Shown: positions 43,828 to 51,945 of the stretch, one piece after another
Layout of the letters: each line of letters starts with the position of its first letter
Position numbering within the stretch: position 1 is the first letter of the stretch
NCBI RefSeq assembly: GCF_041929845.1
Contig: NZ_JBHEEH010000004.1
Coordinates: 62,001-126,000 of the forward strand
DNA length: 64,000 bases
Direction: 5' to 3'
Origin: Paenochrobactrum pullorum
GTDB taxonomy: Bacteria > Pseudomonadota > Alphaproteobacteria > Rhizobiales > Rhizobiaceae
Translations under genes and position numbers: made by a program
Notes under the pieces: generated by a model
What the model saw: only the letters and a program-made list of their open reading frames with translations
Database searches by the model: none
What the model was told of the DNA's origin: nothing

Positions 43828-44679
43828 ATGGCTCTGTTAGATATTAAAAACTTAATCGTTTCATTTGAAACATCTTCCGGCCCGTTTCGTGCTGTTGATG
43901 GTATCGATATTACGGTTGATAAAGGTGAAGTGCTGGCGATTGTCGGTGAGTCCGGCTCCGGTAAATCGGTTGGTATGCTGGCGGTGATGGGCTTGTTGCC
44001 AAAAACTGCCACAGTAACCGCCGATAAAATGGAGTTTGAAGGCCGCAATCTTTTGAAGCTGAGCGACAGCGAGCGCCGTGCCATTATCGGTCGTGAAATT
44101 TCGATGATCTTTCAAGAGCCGATTGCAAGTCTTAACCCTTGCTTCACCGTAGGTTTCCAGTTGCAGGAAGTGCTGCGTCAGCATATGGGCATGAATAAAG
44201 CCGCTGCCCGTGCACGTTCGATTGAACTGCTGGAACTCGTTGGTATTCGTGATGCGGGGGATCGTCTTGGCAGCTATCCGCACCAGATGTCGGGCGGACA
44301 ATGCCAGCGTGTGATGATTGCGATTGCGATTGCTTGCAACCCGAAACTGCTGATTGCCGATGAACCAACCACCGCGCTGGATGTGACCATTCAGAAGCAG
44401 ATCCTTGACCTGCTGATGCGGTTGCAGACCGAGCACGGCATGGGGCTGATTATGATCACCCATGATATGGGTGTCGTGGCGGAAACTGCTGATCGTGTGA
44501 TCGTTCAATATAAAGGGCACAAGATGGAAGATGCGGATGTGCTCTCGCTGTTTACAGCGCCAAAGAGTGCCTATACCCGCGCACTTCTTTCTGCATTGCC
44601 GGAAAACGCAACAGGCGACCGTTTGCCGACTGTTTCGGATTTCGTCTTTGATGCACCGCGCGCAGGAGGTGCGGCATGA
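43828..44679 (+). CDS. dppD: Dipeptide ABC transporter ATP-binding protein
   Basis: A 283-residue ATPase. Walker A is GESGSGKSV, the signature loop is QMSGGQCQRVMIAIAIA, Walker B is LLIADEPTTALD, and the switch histidine is in MITHDMGVV. The signature reads SGGQCQR rather than the common SGGMRQR or SGGQRQR. It ends before the full iron-sulfur-type C-terminal extension of E. coli DppD. Two tandem ATGs exist, and the second (43828) is better spaced from AAGGAG. The stop overlaps the dppF start (ATGA). Confidence 0.94.
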   Translation: MALLDIKNLIVSFETSSGPFRAVDGIDITVDKGEVLAIVGESGSGKSVGMLAVMGLLPKTATVTADKMEFEGRNLLKLSDSERRAIIGREISMIFQEPIASLNPCFTVGFQLQEVLRQHMGMNKAAARARSIELLELVGIRDAGDRLGSYPHQMSGGQCQRVMIAIAIACNPKLLIADEPTTALDVTIQKQILDLLMRLQTEHGMGLIMITHDMGVVAETADRVIVQYKGHKMEDADVLSLFTAPKSAYTRALLSALPENATGDRLPTVSDFVFDAPRAGGAA

Positions 44680-45527
44680 GTGAAGTTGTTTTAGAAGCAC
44701 GCGACATTGTGCGTGACTATCATGTGTCGGGCGGCATGTTCGGAAAGGCTAAAACCGTTCATGCGGTCAAGGAGGTCAATTTCACCGTAGAAAAGGGTAA
44801 AACCCTTGCAATCGTTGGTGAGAGTGGTTGCGGGAAATCAACGCTTGCCCGTATCCTGACCCTTATTGATCCGCAAACCTCCGGCACATTGCTGATTGAC
44901 GGCAAGGATGTGAATATTGCACGCGATGGCCTCACCGCCGAAATGCGCCAGAAGGTGCAGATCGTGTTTCAAAATCCATATGGATCGCTCAATCCGCGCC
45001 AGAAAATCGGTGATGTATTGGCTGAGCCTCTGCTGCTCAATACTAAAATGAGCGCAGCCGAACGTCGTGAAAAAGCGATGGAAATGTTGCTGAAAGTCGG
45101 TTTGGGGCGTGAGCACTTCAACCGCTATCCGCATATGTTTTCAGGTGGTCAGCGCCAGCGTATCGCGATTGCCCGTGCTTTGATGCTGAGCCCAAGCTTG
45201 CTTGTGCTGGATGAGCCGGTATCAGCACTTGATCTTTCCGTGCAGGCGCAGGTTCTCAACCTGCTTTCTGATTTGCAGGAAGAGTTCAACCTGACTTATG
45301 TTTTCATCAGTCATGATCTTTCAGTGGTGCGCTATATCGCTGATGATGTGATGGTGATGTATTTCGGTGAAGTGGTTGAATATGGCTCACGTGACGACGT
45401 GTTCAACAATCCGCAGCATGACTACACCAAGAAGCTGTTTTCCGCGACGCCGCGTGCGGATGTGGAAACTATCAAAGCGCGTGTGGCTGCTCGCGCCAGA
45501 GCCCGCGCTTTGGCTGCTTCTGCGTAA
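44676..45527 (+). CDS. dppF: Dipeptide ABC transporter ATP-binding protein
   Basis: A 283-residue partner ATPase. Walker A is GESGCGKSTL, the signature is MFSGGQRQRIAIARAL, Walker B is LLVLDEPVSALD, and the H-loop is FISHDLSVV. It forms a heterodimer with DppD to power the DppBC permease. It is the last gene of dppABCDF, followed 20 bases later by a strong bidirectional terminator shared with the converging choline operon. Confidence 0.95.
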   Translation: MSEVVLEARDIVRDYHVSGGMFGKAKTVHAVKEVNFTVEKGKTLAIVGESGCGKSTLARILTLIDPQTSGTLLIDGKDVNIARDGLTAEMRQKVQIVFQNPYGSLNPRQKIGDVLAEPLLLNTKMSAAERREKAMEMLLKVGLGREHFNRYPHMFSGGQRQRIAIARALMLSPSLLVLDEPVSALDLSVQAQVLNLLSDLQEEFNLTYVFISHDLSVVRYIADDVMVMYFGEVVEYGSRDDVFNNPQHDYTKKLFSATPRADVETIKARVAARARARALAASA

Positions 45528-45548
45528 TATTCATTGTGTTGGAATTAA

Positions 45549-45582
45549 AAAAACCGCCGTAGCAATCCGGCGGTTTTTTTAT
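45549..45582. terminator. Bidirectional terminator between dppF and choV
   Basis: AAACCGCCG pairs with CGGCGGTTT around TAGCAATC, flanked by A7 and T7. Confidence 0.9.
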
Positions 45583-45604
45583 ATGCTGAAATCAGAAATT
45601 GATT

Positions 45605-46645
45605 TTATGATTGCTGATGCCATGCAAGAGCGCGGACAATCTCGTCTGAAGAGATTTTGCCCAAAATCTTGCCATTATCGACAATGCCGACATCCCCGCC
45701 GTTTTGTGCAATCGCATTCATCAGATCACGAACCGGTGTTGCTGGTCTCGCTGTTGCGGCAAAAGGACGGGCAGGGCTGTTGCGATCAAGCGGCGACATG
45801 ATGTCGGCAGCCCGCAACACGCCAAGCGGGTTCATGTGGGTGACAAAATCCGCTACATATTGGCTCGCCGGATTGAGCAGAATATCCTGTGGTGTGCCGC
45901 ATTGGACGATACGCCCGCCATCCATAATGGCAATGCGATTGCCGAGTTTCATTGCTTCGTCCAGATCGTGGCTGACAAAGACAATGGTCTTTTTCAAACG
46001 CGATTGCAGCAGCAGCAATTCATCCTGAAGGCGTGTGCGGATCAGTGGATCAAGGGCAGAAAACGGCTCATCCATCAGCAAAATCGGGGCGCCCGTTGCA
46101 AAGGCGCGTGCCAATCCCACACGCTGCTGCATACCGCCCGACAATTCACCGACCTTGTGACTTGCCCAGTCTTGCAGGCCGACAAGCTCCAGTTGTTCGT
46201 GCGCTAGAGCCAGACGTTCTGCTTTCTTGATGCCGTTGATTTCGAGGCCGAAAGCTACATTTTCAACCACCGTGCGCCAAGGCAGCAGGCTAAACTGCTG
46301 GAAAACCATCGAGACGATTTCAGTGCGCAGATGCCGCAAGGTTTTGCGATCGGCATTGACCACATCAATAGGTCCGTTTTTGCCTTGCAGTGAAACATGG
46401 CCGCGTGCCACCGGTATCAACCGGTTGATCGCACGTAAAAGCGTGGACTTGCCCGAACCGGACAAGCCCATCAGCACCAGCATTTCACCTTCGGCAATTT
46501 GCAAATCACAATTGTGAACACCCAAAACCTGAGTGGTCGCGGTTTGAATTTCTGCTCTGGACAGACCTTCATCGGCAAGGCTCAGAACCTTTTGCGGCTG
46601 TTTGCCAAACACGATAGAAACATCGTTCAGGTCTATCATGCTCAT
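45605..46645 (-). CDS. choV: Choline ABC transporter ATP-binding protein
   Basis: A 346-residue ATPase of the ProV/OpuAA type. Walker A is GLSGSGKSTL, the Q-loop is VFQQFSLLPW, the signature is ELSGGMQQRVGLARA, and Walker B is LLMDEPFSALD. A degenerate CBS-like tail (about 275-345) follows, as in ChoV. It energises ChoW for high-affinity choline uptake, which feeds phosphatidylcholine and glycine betaine synthesis. The ATG at 46645 has AAGGAA ahead and lies five bases after choW. Confidence 0.94.
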   Translation of the reverse strand: MSMIDLNDVSIVFGKQPQKVLSLADEGLSRAEIQTATTQVLGVHNCDLQIAEGEMLVLMGLSGSGKSTLLRAINRLIPVARGHVSLQGKNGPIDVVNADRKTLRHLRTEIVSMVFQQFSLLPWRTVVENVAFGLEINGIKKAERLALAHEQLELVGLQDWASHKVGELSGGMQQRVGLARAFATGAPILLMDEPFSALDPLIRTRLQDELLLLQSRLKKTIVFVSHDLDEAMKLGNRIAIMDGGRIVQCGTPQDILLNPASQYVADFVTHMNPLGVLRAADIMSPLDRNSPARPFAATARPATPVRDLMNAIAQNGGDVGIVDNGKILGKISSDEIVRALAWHQQS

Positions 46646-46650
46646 TATTT

Positions 46651-47484
46651 TTATTCCTTCACCGAGCGGAAAATCCGGTCAAGCACGATGGCTACCACAA
46701 CGATCACCAGTCCTGCTTCAAAACCGAGTGCGGTGTTGACGGAGTTGAGTGCGCGTACCACAGGTACACCCAAGCCGTCAGCGCCAACGAGTGCAGCAAT
46801 CACAACCATCGACAAAGAAAGCATGATGGTTTGCGTCAACCCGACCAGAATTTGCGGCATGGCGTATGGCAGTTCAATTTTCCACAGCAATTGACGTCTT
46901 GTGGCACCAAAGGCTTCACCGGCTTCAATCAGATGCTCCGGTGTGGATGAAATGCCTAAATGGGTGAGGCGGATCGGGGCAGGCAGCACAAAAATGGCTG
47001 TTGCCAACAGACCCGGAACCATGCCGATACCGAAAAATACAATCGCCGGAATGAGATAGACGAAGGTCGGCAATGTCTGCATCAGATCAAGCACAGGGCG
47101 CATGAACGCATAGAGTGTCGGGCGATGCGCGGCAGCAATGCCCAGTGGCACCCCGATGGCCATGCATAAGAAACAGGCAGAGAGCACAAGGGTGAGCGTC
47201 TCCAAGGTCTGATCCCAATAGCCTTGATTGAGAATGAAAAGAAAGCCAAGCACGGTCAGCACTGCAACGCTGATGCGGCGTTGCAGCCCCCATGCGATGA
47301 CTGCAAAAATGGCAATCAGAATGAACGGATGCGGTGCTTTGAGTGCAAAAAGCAAACCATCAATCAGTGTTTGCATCACTGCTGCAAGTGCATCAAACAA
47401 ACCGCCCAGATTATTTGTGAGCCAGTCTACGATTGTTTTGGCGGTGCGACCCACCGGAATTTTATTGTCCGTCAGCCAGTCCAA
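46651..47484 (-). CDS. choW: Choline ABC transporter permease
   Basis: A 277-residue permease with about seven helices, ProW type. The transport domain has IEAGEAFGATRRQLLWKIELPYAMPQI as its EAA loop (shown in part). The start is a TTG at 47484 with AGGAGA eight bases ahead. A terminator-like hairpin precedes it after choX. Confidence 0.93.
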   Translation of the reverse strand: MDWLTDNKIPVGRTAKTIVDWLTNNLGGLFDALAAVMQTLIDGLLFALKAPHPFILIAIFAVIAWGLQRRISVAVLTVLGFLFILNQGYWDQTLETLTLVLSACFLCMAIGVPLGIAAAHRPTLYAFMRPVLDLMQTLPTFVYLIPAIVFFGIGMVPGLLATAIFVLPAPIRLTHLGISSTPEHLIEAGEAFGATRRQLLWKIELPYAMPQILVGLTQTIMLSLSMVVIAALVGADGLGVPVVRALNSVNTALGFEAGLVIVVVAIVLDRIFRSVKE

Positions 47485-47539
47485 CGAAATGTCTCCTGCT
47501 GCGTTTTTATGAAAATAAAGCTTAAACGATAATTGAAAA

Positions 47540-47575
47540 CGGCGGGGTTAAAGCAAAAATGCACCCCGCCTGCAA
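47540..47575 (-). terminator. Intra-operon hairpin between choX and choW
   Basis: GGCGGGGT pairs with ACCCCGCC. On the minus strand it lies 20 bases after the choX stop and is followed by GTTTTC. It mirrors the hairpin after dppA, a likely device to favour the binding protein. Confidence 0.72.
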
Positions 47576-47589
47576 TCCTATAATTGAAC

Positions 47590-48552
47590 TCAGAGGCCGA
47601 AGGCAGCTTTTGCAGCTTCCAAACCATCTTTGCCGTCAACAGTGGTGACGCCATCAAGCCATTTGTCGAGGACAACCGGATTGGCTTTAATCCATGCTTT
47701 GGCAGCCTTGGCAGGTTCTTCGCCATCATCAAGGATTTTGCCCATGATCTGGTTTTCCATATCAAGCTGGAATTCCAGATTAGTGAGGAACTTGCCAACA
47801 TTCGGGCACTCTTGTGCGTAACCTGCACGGATATTGGTTTCAACGGTTGCGCCGCCCAGATCGGGACCGAAGAAATCATCGCCGCCGGTGAGGTAAACCA
47901 TATCGAAATTGCTATTCATCGGATGCGGTTCCCATCCAAGGAAAACAATCGGCTTTTTGGCTTTGATGTTTTTGGCAACCTGCGCCAGCATGCCTTGCTC
48001 GGATGATTCTGCCAGTGAGAAGGATTTTAGATCAAATGCGTCTTTTTCGATCATATCCAGAATGAGACGGTTGCCGTCATTACCGGGTTCAATCCCGTAA
48101 ATCTTGCCGTCGAGCTGGTCTTTAAACTTGGCGATATCTGAAAAGTCTTTCAGTCCGGCATCATAGGCAAATTGCGGCACGGCCAAGGTATATTTGGCAC
48201 CGGTCAAATTAACGCGCAGGGTTTCAACGGTTTTATCATCAAGATAAGGCTGCAAATCTGCGGTCATTGACGGATTCCAGTAGCCCAAAAACACATCAAT
48301 GTCTTTTTTGCTCAAAGACGCATAGGTGACCGGCACGGATAAAACCTTAACGTCAGGCTTATAGCCCAGGCTTTTTAGAATTTCGGTTGTAACTGCTGTG
48401 GTGGAGGTAATATCTGTCCAACCCACATCAGAAAAACGTATGGTCGAGCAACTGGCCGGTTCTGCTGCAAGTGCTGCGCTGGCAGGCATCAGGCTGGTAA
48501 AGGCGATTGCGCACAGGCCGAGCGACACTGCATAGTCAGTTACGGATTTCAT
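47590..48552 (-). CDS. choX: Choline-binding periplasmic protein
   Basis: A 320-residue binding protein of the OpuAC class. It has a signal peptide (VSLGLCAIAFTSLMPASAALA, cut near LAAEP). The aromatic box residues expected for choline can be seen in VGWTDIT, GYWNPSM, AKYTLAVP and FLGWEPHPMN, as in Sinorhizobium ChoX. Two cysteines (SCST near the N-terminus; QECPN later) may form a disulfide. The ATG at 48552 has GGAGAG ahead. It is the first gene of choXWV. Confidence 0.95.
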   Translation of the reverse strand: MKSVTDYAVSLGLCAIAFTSLMPASAALAAEPASCSTIRFSDVGWTDITSTTAVTTEILKSLGYKPDVKVLSVPVTYASLSKKDIDVFLGYWNPSMTADLQPYLDDKTVETLRVNLTGAKYTLAVPQFAYDAGLKDFSDIAKFKDQLDGKIYGIEPGNDGNRLILDMIEKDAFDLKSFSLAESSEQGMLAQVAKNIKAKKPIVFLGWEPHPMNSNFDMVYLTGGDDFFGPDLGGATVETNIRAGYAQECPNVGKFLTNLEFQLDMENQIMGKILDDGEEPAKAAKAWIKANPVVLDKWLDGVTTVDGKDGLEAAKAAFGL

Positions 48553-48970
48553 TGTTAATCTCTCCATTGTCCGGTTTTTTCAATTTAATTTTTCCGGTTC
48601 CGTTTGTTTAGCAAATAACAGATGAATTGCTTTAGTTCTACGAGGGATTTGACCCCTAAACGGAAATGTTCCTGTTTTACACGCAGAAATAACGCGCGCT
48701 CAAAACAGATGGATTGCCTTAGGTTGCAAGGGTGCAACTATATTATTGGCTTGCGAAAACAGGGGCGATGTTACGGATTAAGCGCGCAATCGCAAGTTTT
48801 TATTAAAAAAACATTTGTTTTGCCGGTTATTTTGATAGCGATGCTTGTTGAAAACGGATTTAGTTTCTATTTCAATTGCGTGTAGAGATATAGTGATAAA
48901 CGCATAATCGTAACATTATTAGGTGTTTGGCAAGTCCGCCTTGCCGTGCATGTTAGAGGGAAGAAGCAGT
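48553..48970. promoter_or_regulatory. Divergent promoter region of choX and the DUF2333 gene
   Basis: About 420 bases with no supported gene, AT-rich between 48780 and 48930. No clear operator is recognised. Choline-responsive repression would be expected by analogy, but I see no defining site. Confidence 0.35.
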
Positions 48971-50242
48971 ATGTGGAATGGTATTGTCGGCGTCGTTTCT
49001 TTCATCTGGCGCTTGCTGGCAGCAATTGGACGGGTGATTGCCGTCCCGCTTGGTGCGCTGTGGCGCATTTATTTGCGTCTTGGCTTGTTGTGGAAGGCTG
49101 GCATCGGCGTTGTCGTGCTTGGCACAGTTTTTCTCTACGGCTATTTTATCTGGCAGACACAAGCCTGGACGAATTTTGATCCGGATTATCCGGCGAAATA
49201 TACCTATCAGACTGCGAGTACCCCAGGTGAGAAGATCAATAATACGATTACTCCCTTGATCCAGCCTGCACCTGAAACACCGGTTACTGAATCAGTTAAA
49301 CCGGAAGAAGGTGCAGATGCCAGAGCTGAAACATCTACAGAAACCGTGCCTACCGATACGGCTGATGAGCTAAAGCCTGAAACACCAAGCATGCCGATGC
49401 AGGCTGCCGCTTTGCCTGTTGGTGATAAAGCTTGCGCAATTTCCGCAATTGCTGAGGTGACTGCTGATCTGACCGACTTCAACGTCAATCAGAATGCATG
49501 GATTTCTTCGATGGTGCTTTATAAGGCCGGCTTCTTTGGTCTTGATTGGGACAGAACACCATTTCTCGATAATAAAGCATCATTCCAGCGTGGCATTAAC
49601 GCAGCCGTACGTCGTACAACGGTTGAGCTTGTTGATAATTTAGGTCGCTTGCGTGGCACATCTCAGGTGGACGGAGATCTGCAAAAAGCGCGCGGCAATA
49701 TGCAATTTGCGGAAGATTCATGGTATTTCGGCTTGAGCCCGTTTGGCCCGAAAACGCCAACGCCAAGCTATTACCGTTCTGCGATCAAAGATATCCGCAA
49801 TTTTAACAAGCGATTGGAAAATTGTGAAGCCGTGTTTGATGCGCGTGCCGATAATCTGATCCAATATATTGACCGTATCGCCAATGATCTGGGTTCGACT
49901 TCGGCGATCTTGAAAGACCGCGCCGAAAATTATCATGCCGGTTGGTTTGATACCCGCGCCGATGACCGTTTCTGGTTCGCTTATGGTCAGCTTTATGCCT
50001 ACTATGGTTTGTTGCGAGCAGCGCATTCCGATTTCCGCTCTGTTCTGTCGGAAAAGCATCTCGACAGCATCTGGGATTCGATGGAAAAACAGGTGCGTGA
50101 TGCCTTGGATATGCAGCCGACTATTGTTTCCAATGGCCGTCAGGATGCTTGGTTTACCCCGTCGCATCTGACCACAATGGGCTTTTACATTTTGCGCGTT
50201 CGTTCCAATCTGGTGGATATCAGACAGGTTCTGGAGCGCTGA
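48971..50242 (+). CDS. DUF2333 family membrane protein
   Basis: A 423-residue protein. One or two N-terminal hydrophobic segments (residues about 4-60, ending AGIGVVVLGTVFLYGYFIW) are followed by a Pro/Glu/Thr-rich linker (PETPVTESVKPEE). A large soluble domain rich in Trp and Tyr then follows (WISSMVLYKAGFFGLDWDRTPFLDNK, FWFAYGQLYAYYGLLRAAHSDF, shown in part). This is DUF2333, of unknown function. The soluble part probably faces the periplasm. The ATG at 48971 has GAGGGAAG ahead. It lies 20 bases before the Rsm22-type gene, so the two are likely co-transcribed. Confidence 0.85.
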   Translation: MWNGIVGVVSFIWRLLAAIGRVIAVPLGALWRIYLRLGLLWKAGIGVVVLGTVFLYGYFIWQTQAWTNFDPDYPAKYTYQTASTPGEKINNTITPLIQPAPETPVTESVKPEEGADARAETSTETVPTDTADELKPETPSMPMQAAALPVGDKACAISAIAEVTADLTDFNVNQNAWISSMVLYKAGFFGLDWDRTPFLDNKASFQRGINAAVRRTTVELVDNLGRLRGTSQVDGDLQKARGNMQFAEDSWYFGLSPFGPKTPTPSYYRSAIKDIRNFNKRLENCEAVFDARADNLIQYIDRIANDLGSTSAILKDRAENYHAGWFDTRADDRFWFAYGQLYAYYGLLRAAHSDFRSVLSEKHLDSIWDSMEKQVRDALDMQPTIVSNGRQDAWFTPSHLTTMGFYILRVRSNLVDIRQVLER

Positions 50243-50262
50243 TTTTAAGGTGATTTAGTTTT

Positions 50263-51225
50263 ATGGAACTACCGGCACGATTACGTCAGGGGGTAGATAA
50301 CCTCCTGACCGGTGTTGCGTTGGCCGATTTGCAACGTGCTTCCGACATTTTATCCAAGCGCTACCGCGCCGAGACGCGTGACGGAAGGCTGCATTTATCG
50401 GACGAGTTAGCAGCTTATGCCTATCTGGCAGCGCGTTTGCCTGCCACCTATGCGGCGGTTTTTTCCAGCTTTGATTATGCGGCAGAGTTGCGCCCAGATT
50501 TCAGCCCGAAGTCGCTTTTGGATGTGGGGGCGGGGCCTGGCACTGTTTTATGGGCTGCATCACAATGCTGGCCAGAATTGCGCCAAGCTACATTGATGGA
50601 AGCAAGCAGTGCCATTCGTGCGGTGGGCTCCAAACTCTCCGATGAAGCGGGTTTGGATAAAGTCGATTGGGTGGCGCGTGATATTGTCAAAGAGCGCGCC
50701 GCATTGCCAAAGGCAGATCTCGTCACATTGGCTTATGTACTGGATGAGTTGTCTGGCGTTGAGCGTGCCGATCTGATTAGCCGTCTATGGGCCGCATGTG
50801 AGAATATGCTGGTGCTCATTGAGCCGGGCACACCGGCTGGCTGGCAGCGGATTATGGATGCGCGTCAGCAATTGATCGGGGCAGGGGCTTTTATTGTGGC
50901 GCCATGTCCGCATCAATTGACTTGCGCGATTGATGGTTCTGATTGGTGTCACTTTTCCAGACGTGTGGCGCGTTCGAAATTGCATCGCCTGACCAAACAA
51001 GCTGATGTGCCGTGGGAAGATGAGAAATATATTTACCTGGCCGTTTCCCGCTTTGAGGGGAAGCGGGCAGAAAACCGTGTGTTGGCACCGGTTAAAACCA
51101 GTAGTGGTAAAGCCGAACTCAAGCTCTGCCGCAATGATGGTGCGATTGCTCAGCAAATCATCACCAAACGCGACGGTGATTTGTTTAAAAAAGCCCGTCG
51201 TGCGGATTGGGGTGATGCATTGTAA
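50263..51225 (+). CDS. Rsm22-type small ribosomal subunit methyltransferase-like protein
   Basis: A 320-residue protein with a SAM-binding fold (SLLDVGAGPGTVLWAA, residues 84-99; LAYVLDELS near 156-164). A cysteine cluster is visible at C215, C221, C229 and C289 (CPHQLTC, WCHFSRR and KLCRND). In mitochondrial Rsm22/METTL17 the matching cysteines hold a 4Fe-4S cluster, and the protein binds the small ribosomal subunit during assembly. It has not been shown to be an active methyltransferase in all cases. Bacterial homologues are little studied. Confidence 0.88.
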   Translation: MELPARLRQGVDNLLTGVALADLQRASDILSKRYRAETRDGRLHLSDELAAYAYLAARLPATYAAVFSSFDYAAELRPDFSPKSLLDVGAGPGTVLWAASQCWPELRQATLMEASSAIRAVGSKLSDEAGLDKVDWVARDIVKERAALPKADLVTLAYVLDELSGVERADLISRLWAACENMLVLIEPGTPAGWQRIMDARQQLIGAGAFIVAPCPHQLTCAIDGSDWCHFSRRVARSKLHRLTKQADVPWEDEKYIYLAVSRFEGKRAENRVLAPVKTSSGKAELKLCRNDGAIAQQIITKRDGDLFKKARRADWGDAL

Positions 51226-51227
51226 AT

Positions 51228-51353
51228 ACGGGTTGTATTTTTTCAGCTCAGATTGTACGAATTTTTTATAAGGGACTTCAAAGGTTTAAGGATCATGTTT
51301 GAAAAAAAATACAACCTGTTAGAAATATGGGTTGCAATGGAATACAACCTGTA
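51228..51353. promoter_or_regulatory. Iterated ATACAACCTGT-type boxes upstream of a -35 element
   Basis: AATACAACCTGTT (51308-51320) and AATACAACCTGTA (51341-51353) are direct repeats 33 bases apart, three helical turns. Inverted relatives are ACGGGTTGTATTT at 51228-51240 and GGGTTGCA at 51329-51336. A TTGACA follows at 51362. The arrangement looks like a multi-site operator; the regulator is unknown. Confidence 0.6.
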
Positions 51354-51396
51354 GTAGTTACTTGACATACTTAATTTATATTACACGTAATCATTG

Positions 51397-51532
51397 CTTT
51401 TAAGGCGTTGCTTTTTTAATGCCAACAGCGCCTTAACATACAGGCAGCAGCATTCGGGAATTCGCGGCCTGATTTGCTCAACCTATGAGCTTTAATATGG
51501 TCCGGTCTGTTTATACAGGCCGGACTTTTTTT
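51397..51532 (+). ncRNA. Candidate small RNA upstream of trpL
   Basis: TTGACA at 51362-51367 could be a -35 box, though the -10 is weak. The presumed RNA begins with a hairpin, TTAAGGCG (51400-51407) with CGCCTTAA (51429-51436). It ends in a strong terminator, GTCCGGTCTGT with ACAGGCCGGAC plus T7 (51500-51532). There is no convincing ORF inside. It ends about 185 bases before trpL, so it is distinct from the trp attenuator. I do not recognise its family. Confidence 0.6.
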
Positions 51533-51717
51533 ATATGACGTTAATTGGCTGCAGTGTAGGCTTATCAGGTGCTGTGCAGTTTTTGTTTGTTAAGCGTTGG
51601 CTTTATAGAGAAGCACAGGGAGAGGGAACACTGTCATTATTGACAGGCAAGTTAATTTTCTTTTTTTCCCGCATTTTTGCAGTTGCCTTCATGCGCCGGC
51701 AGCGCTATCAACTAGGT

Positions 51718-51765
51718 ATGAACAAGTCGCACATCCTGATGAATGGTTGGTGGTGGGTCCGTTAA
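51718..51765 (+). CDS. trpL: trp operon leader peptide TrpL
   Basis: A 15-codon frame encoding MNKSHILMNGWWWVR with three consecutive Trp codons, just ahead of an attenuator and the trpE(G) gene. Ribosome stalling at the Trp codons under tryptophan shortage favours the antiterminator. It resembles the Sinorhizobium trpE(G) leader peptide, which also ends in WWW. A second in-frame ATG at 51739 would give an eight-residue version. It is too short for ordinary gene callers. Confidence 0.88.
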   Translation: MNKSHILMNGWWWVR

Positions 51766-51841
51766 CAGCGGCCATAGAAACACTTGTGCATAAGCGAAAG
51801 TGAAATTTGGGGTCGCAACGGGTAATCCGGGCGGCCTTTTT
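51755..51841 (+). promoter_or_regulatory. Tryptophan attenuator
   Basis: Three competing stems are visible. The pause stem pairs GGTC (51755-51758) with GGCC near 51770, extended by GTT/AAC. The antiterminator pairs GCGGCC (51768-51773) with GGTCGC (51811-51816). The terminator joins GGTCGC...CGG (51811-51821) to CCGGGCGGCC (51827-51836) and ends in T5. This is classical translation-coupled attenuation. Confidence 0.82.
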
Positions 51842-51945
51842 GTTTGCCCGATATCCTTATAACGACCGATAAAAAAGCATGATTTGAAGACGTGCGGACA
51901 GGATCGGATCGGTTTTCCAGCTTAAACAGAGGGGGAAAGCAGATC

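Noticed and set aside
51601..51717. Upstream extension of the trpL frame (open from 51535)
   Set aside because: The frame is open by chance through T-rich DNA that follows a terminator. The Trp codons and the ATG at 51718 define the leader peptide.
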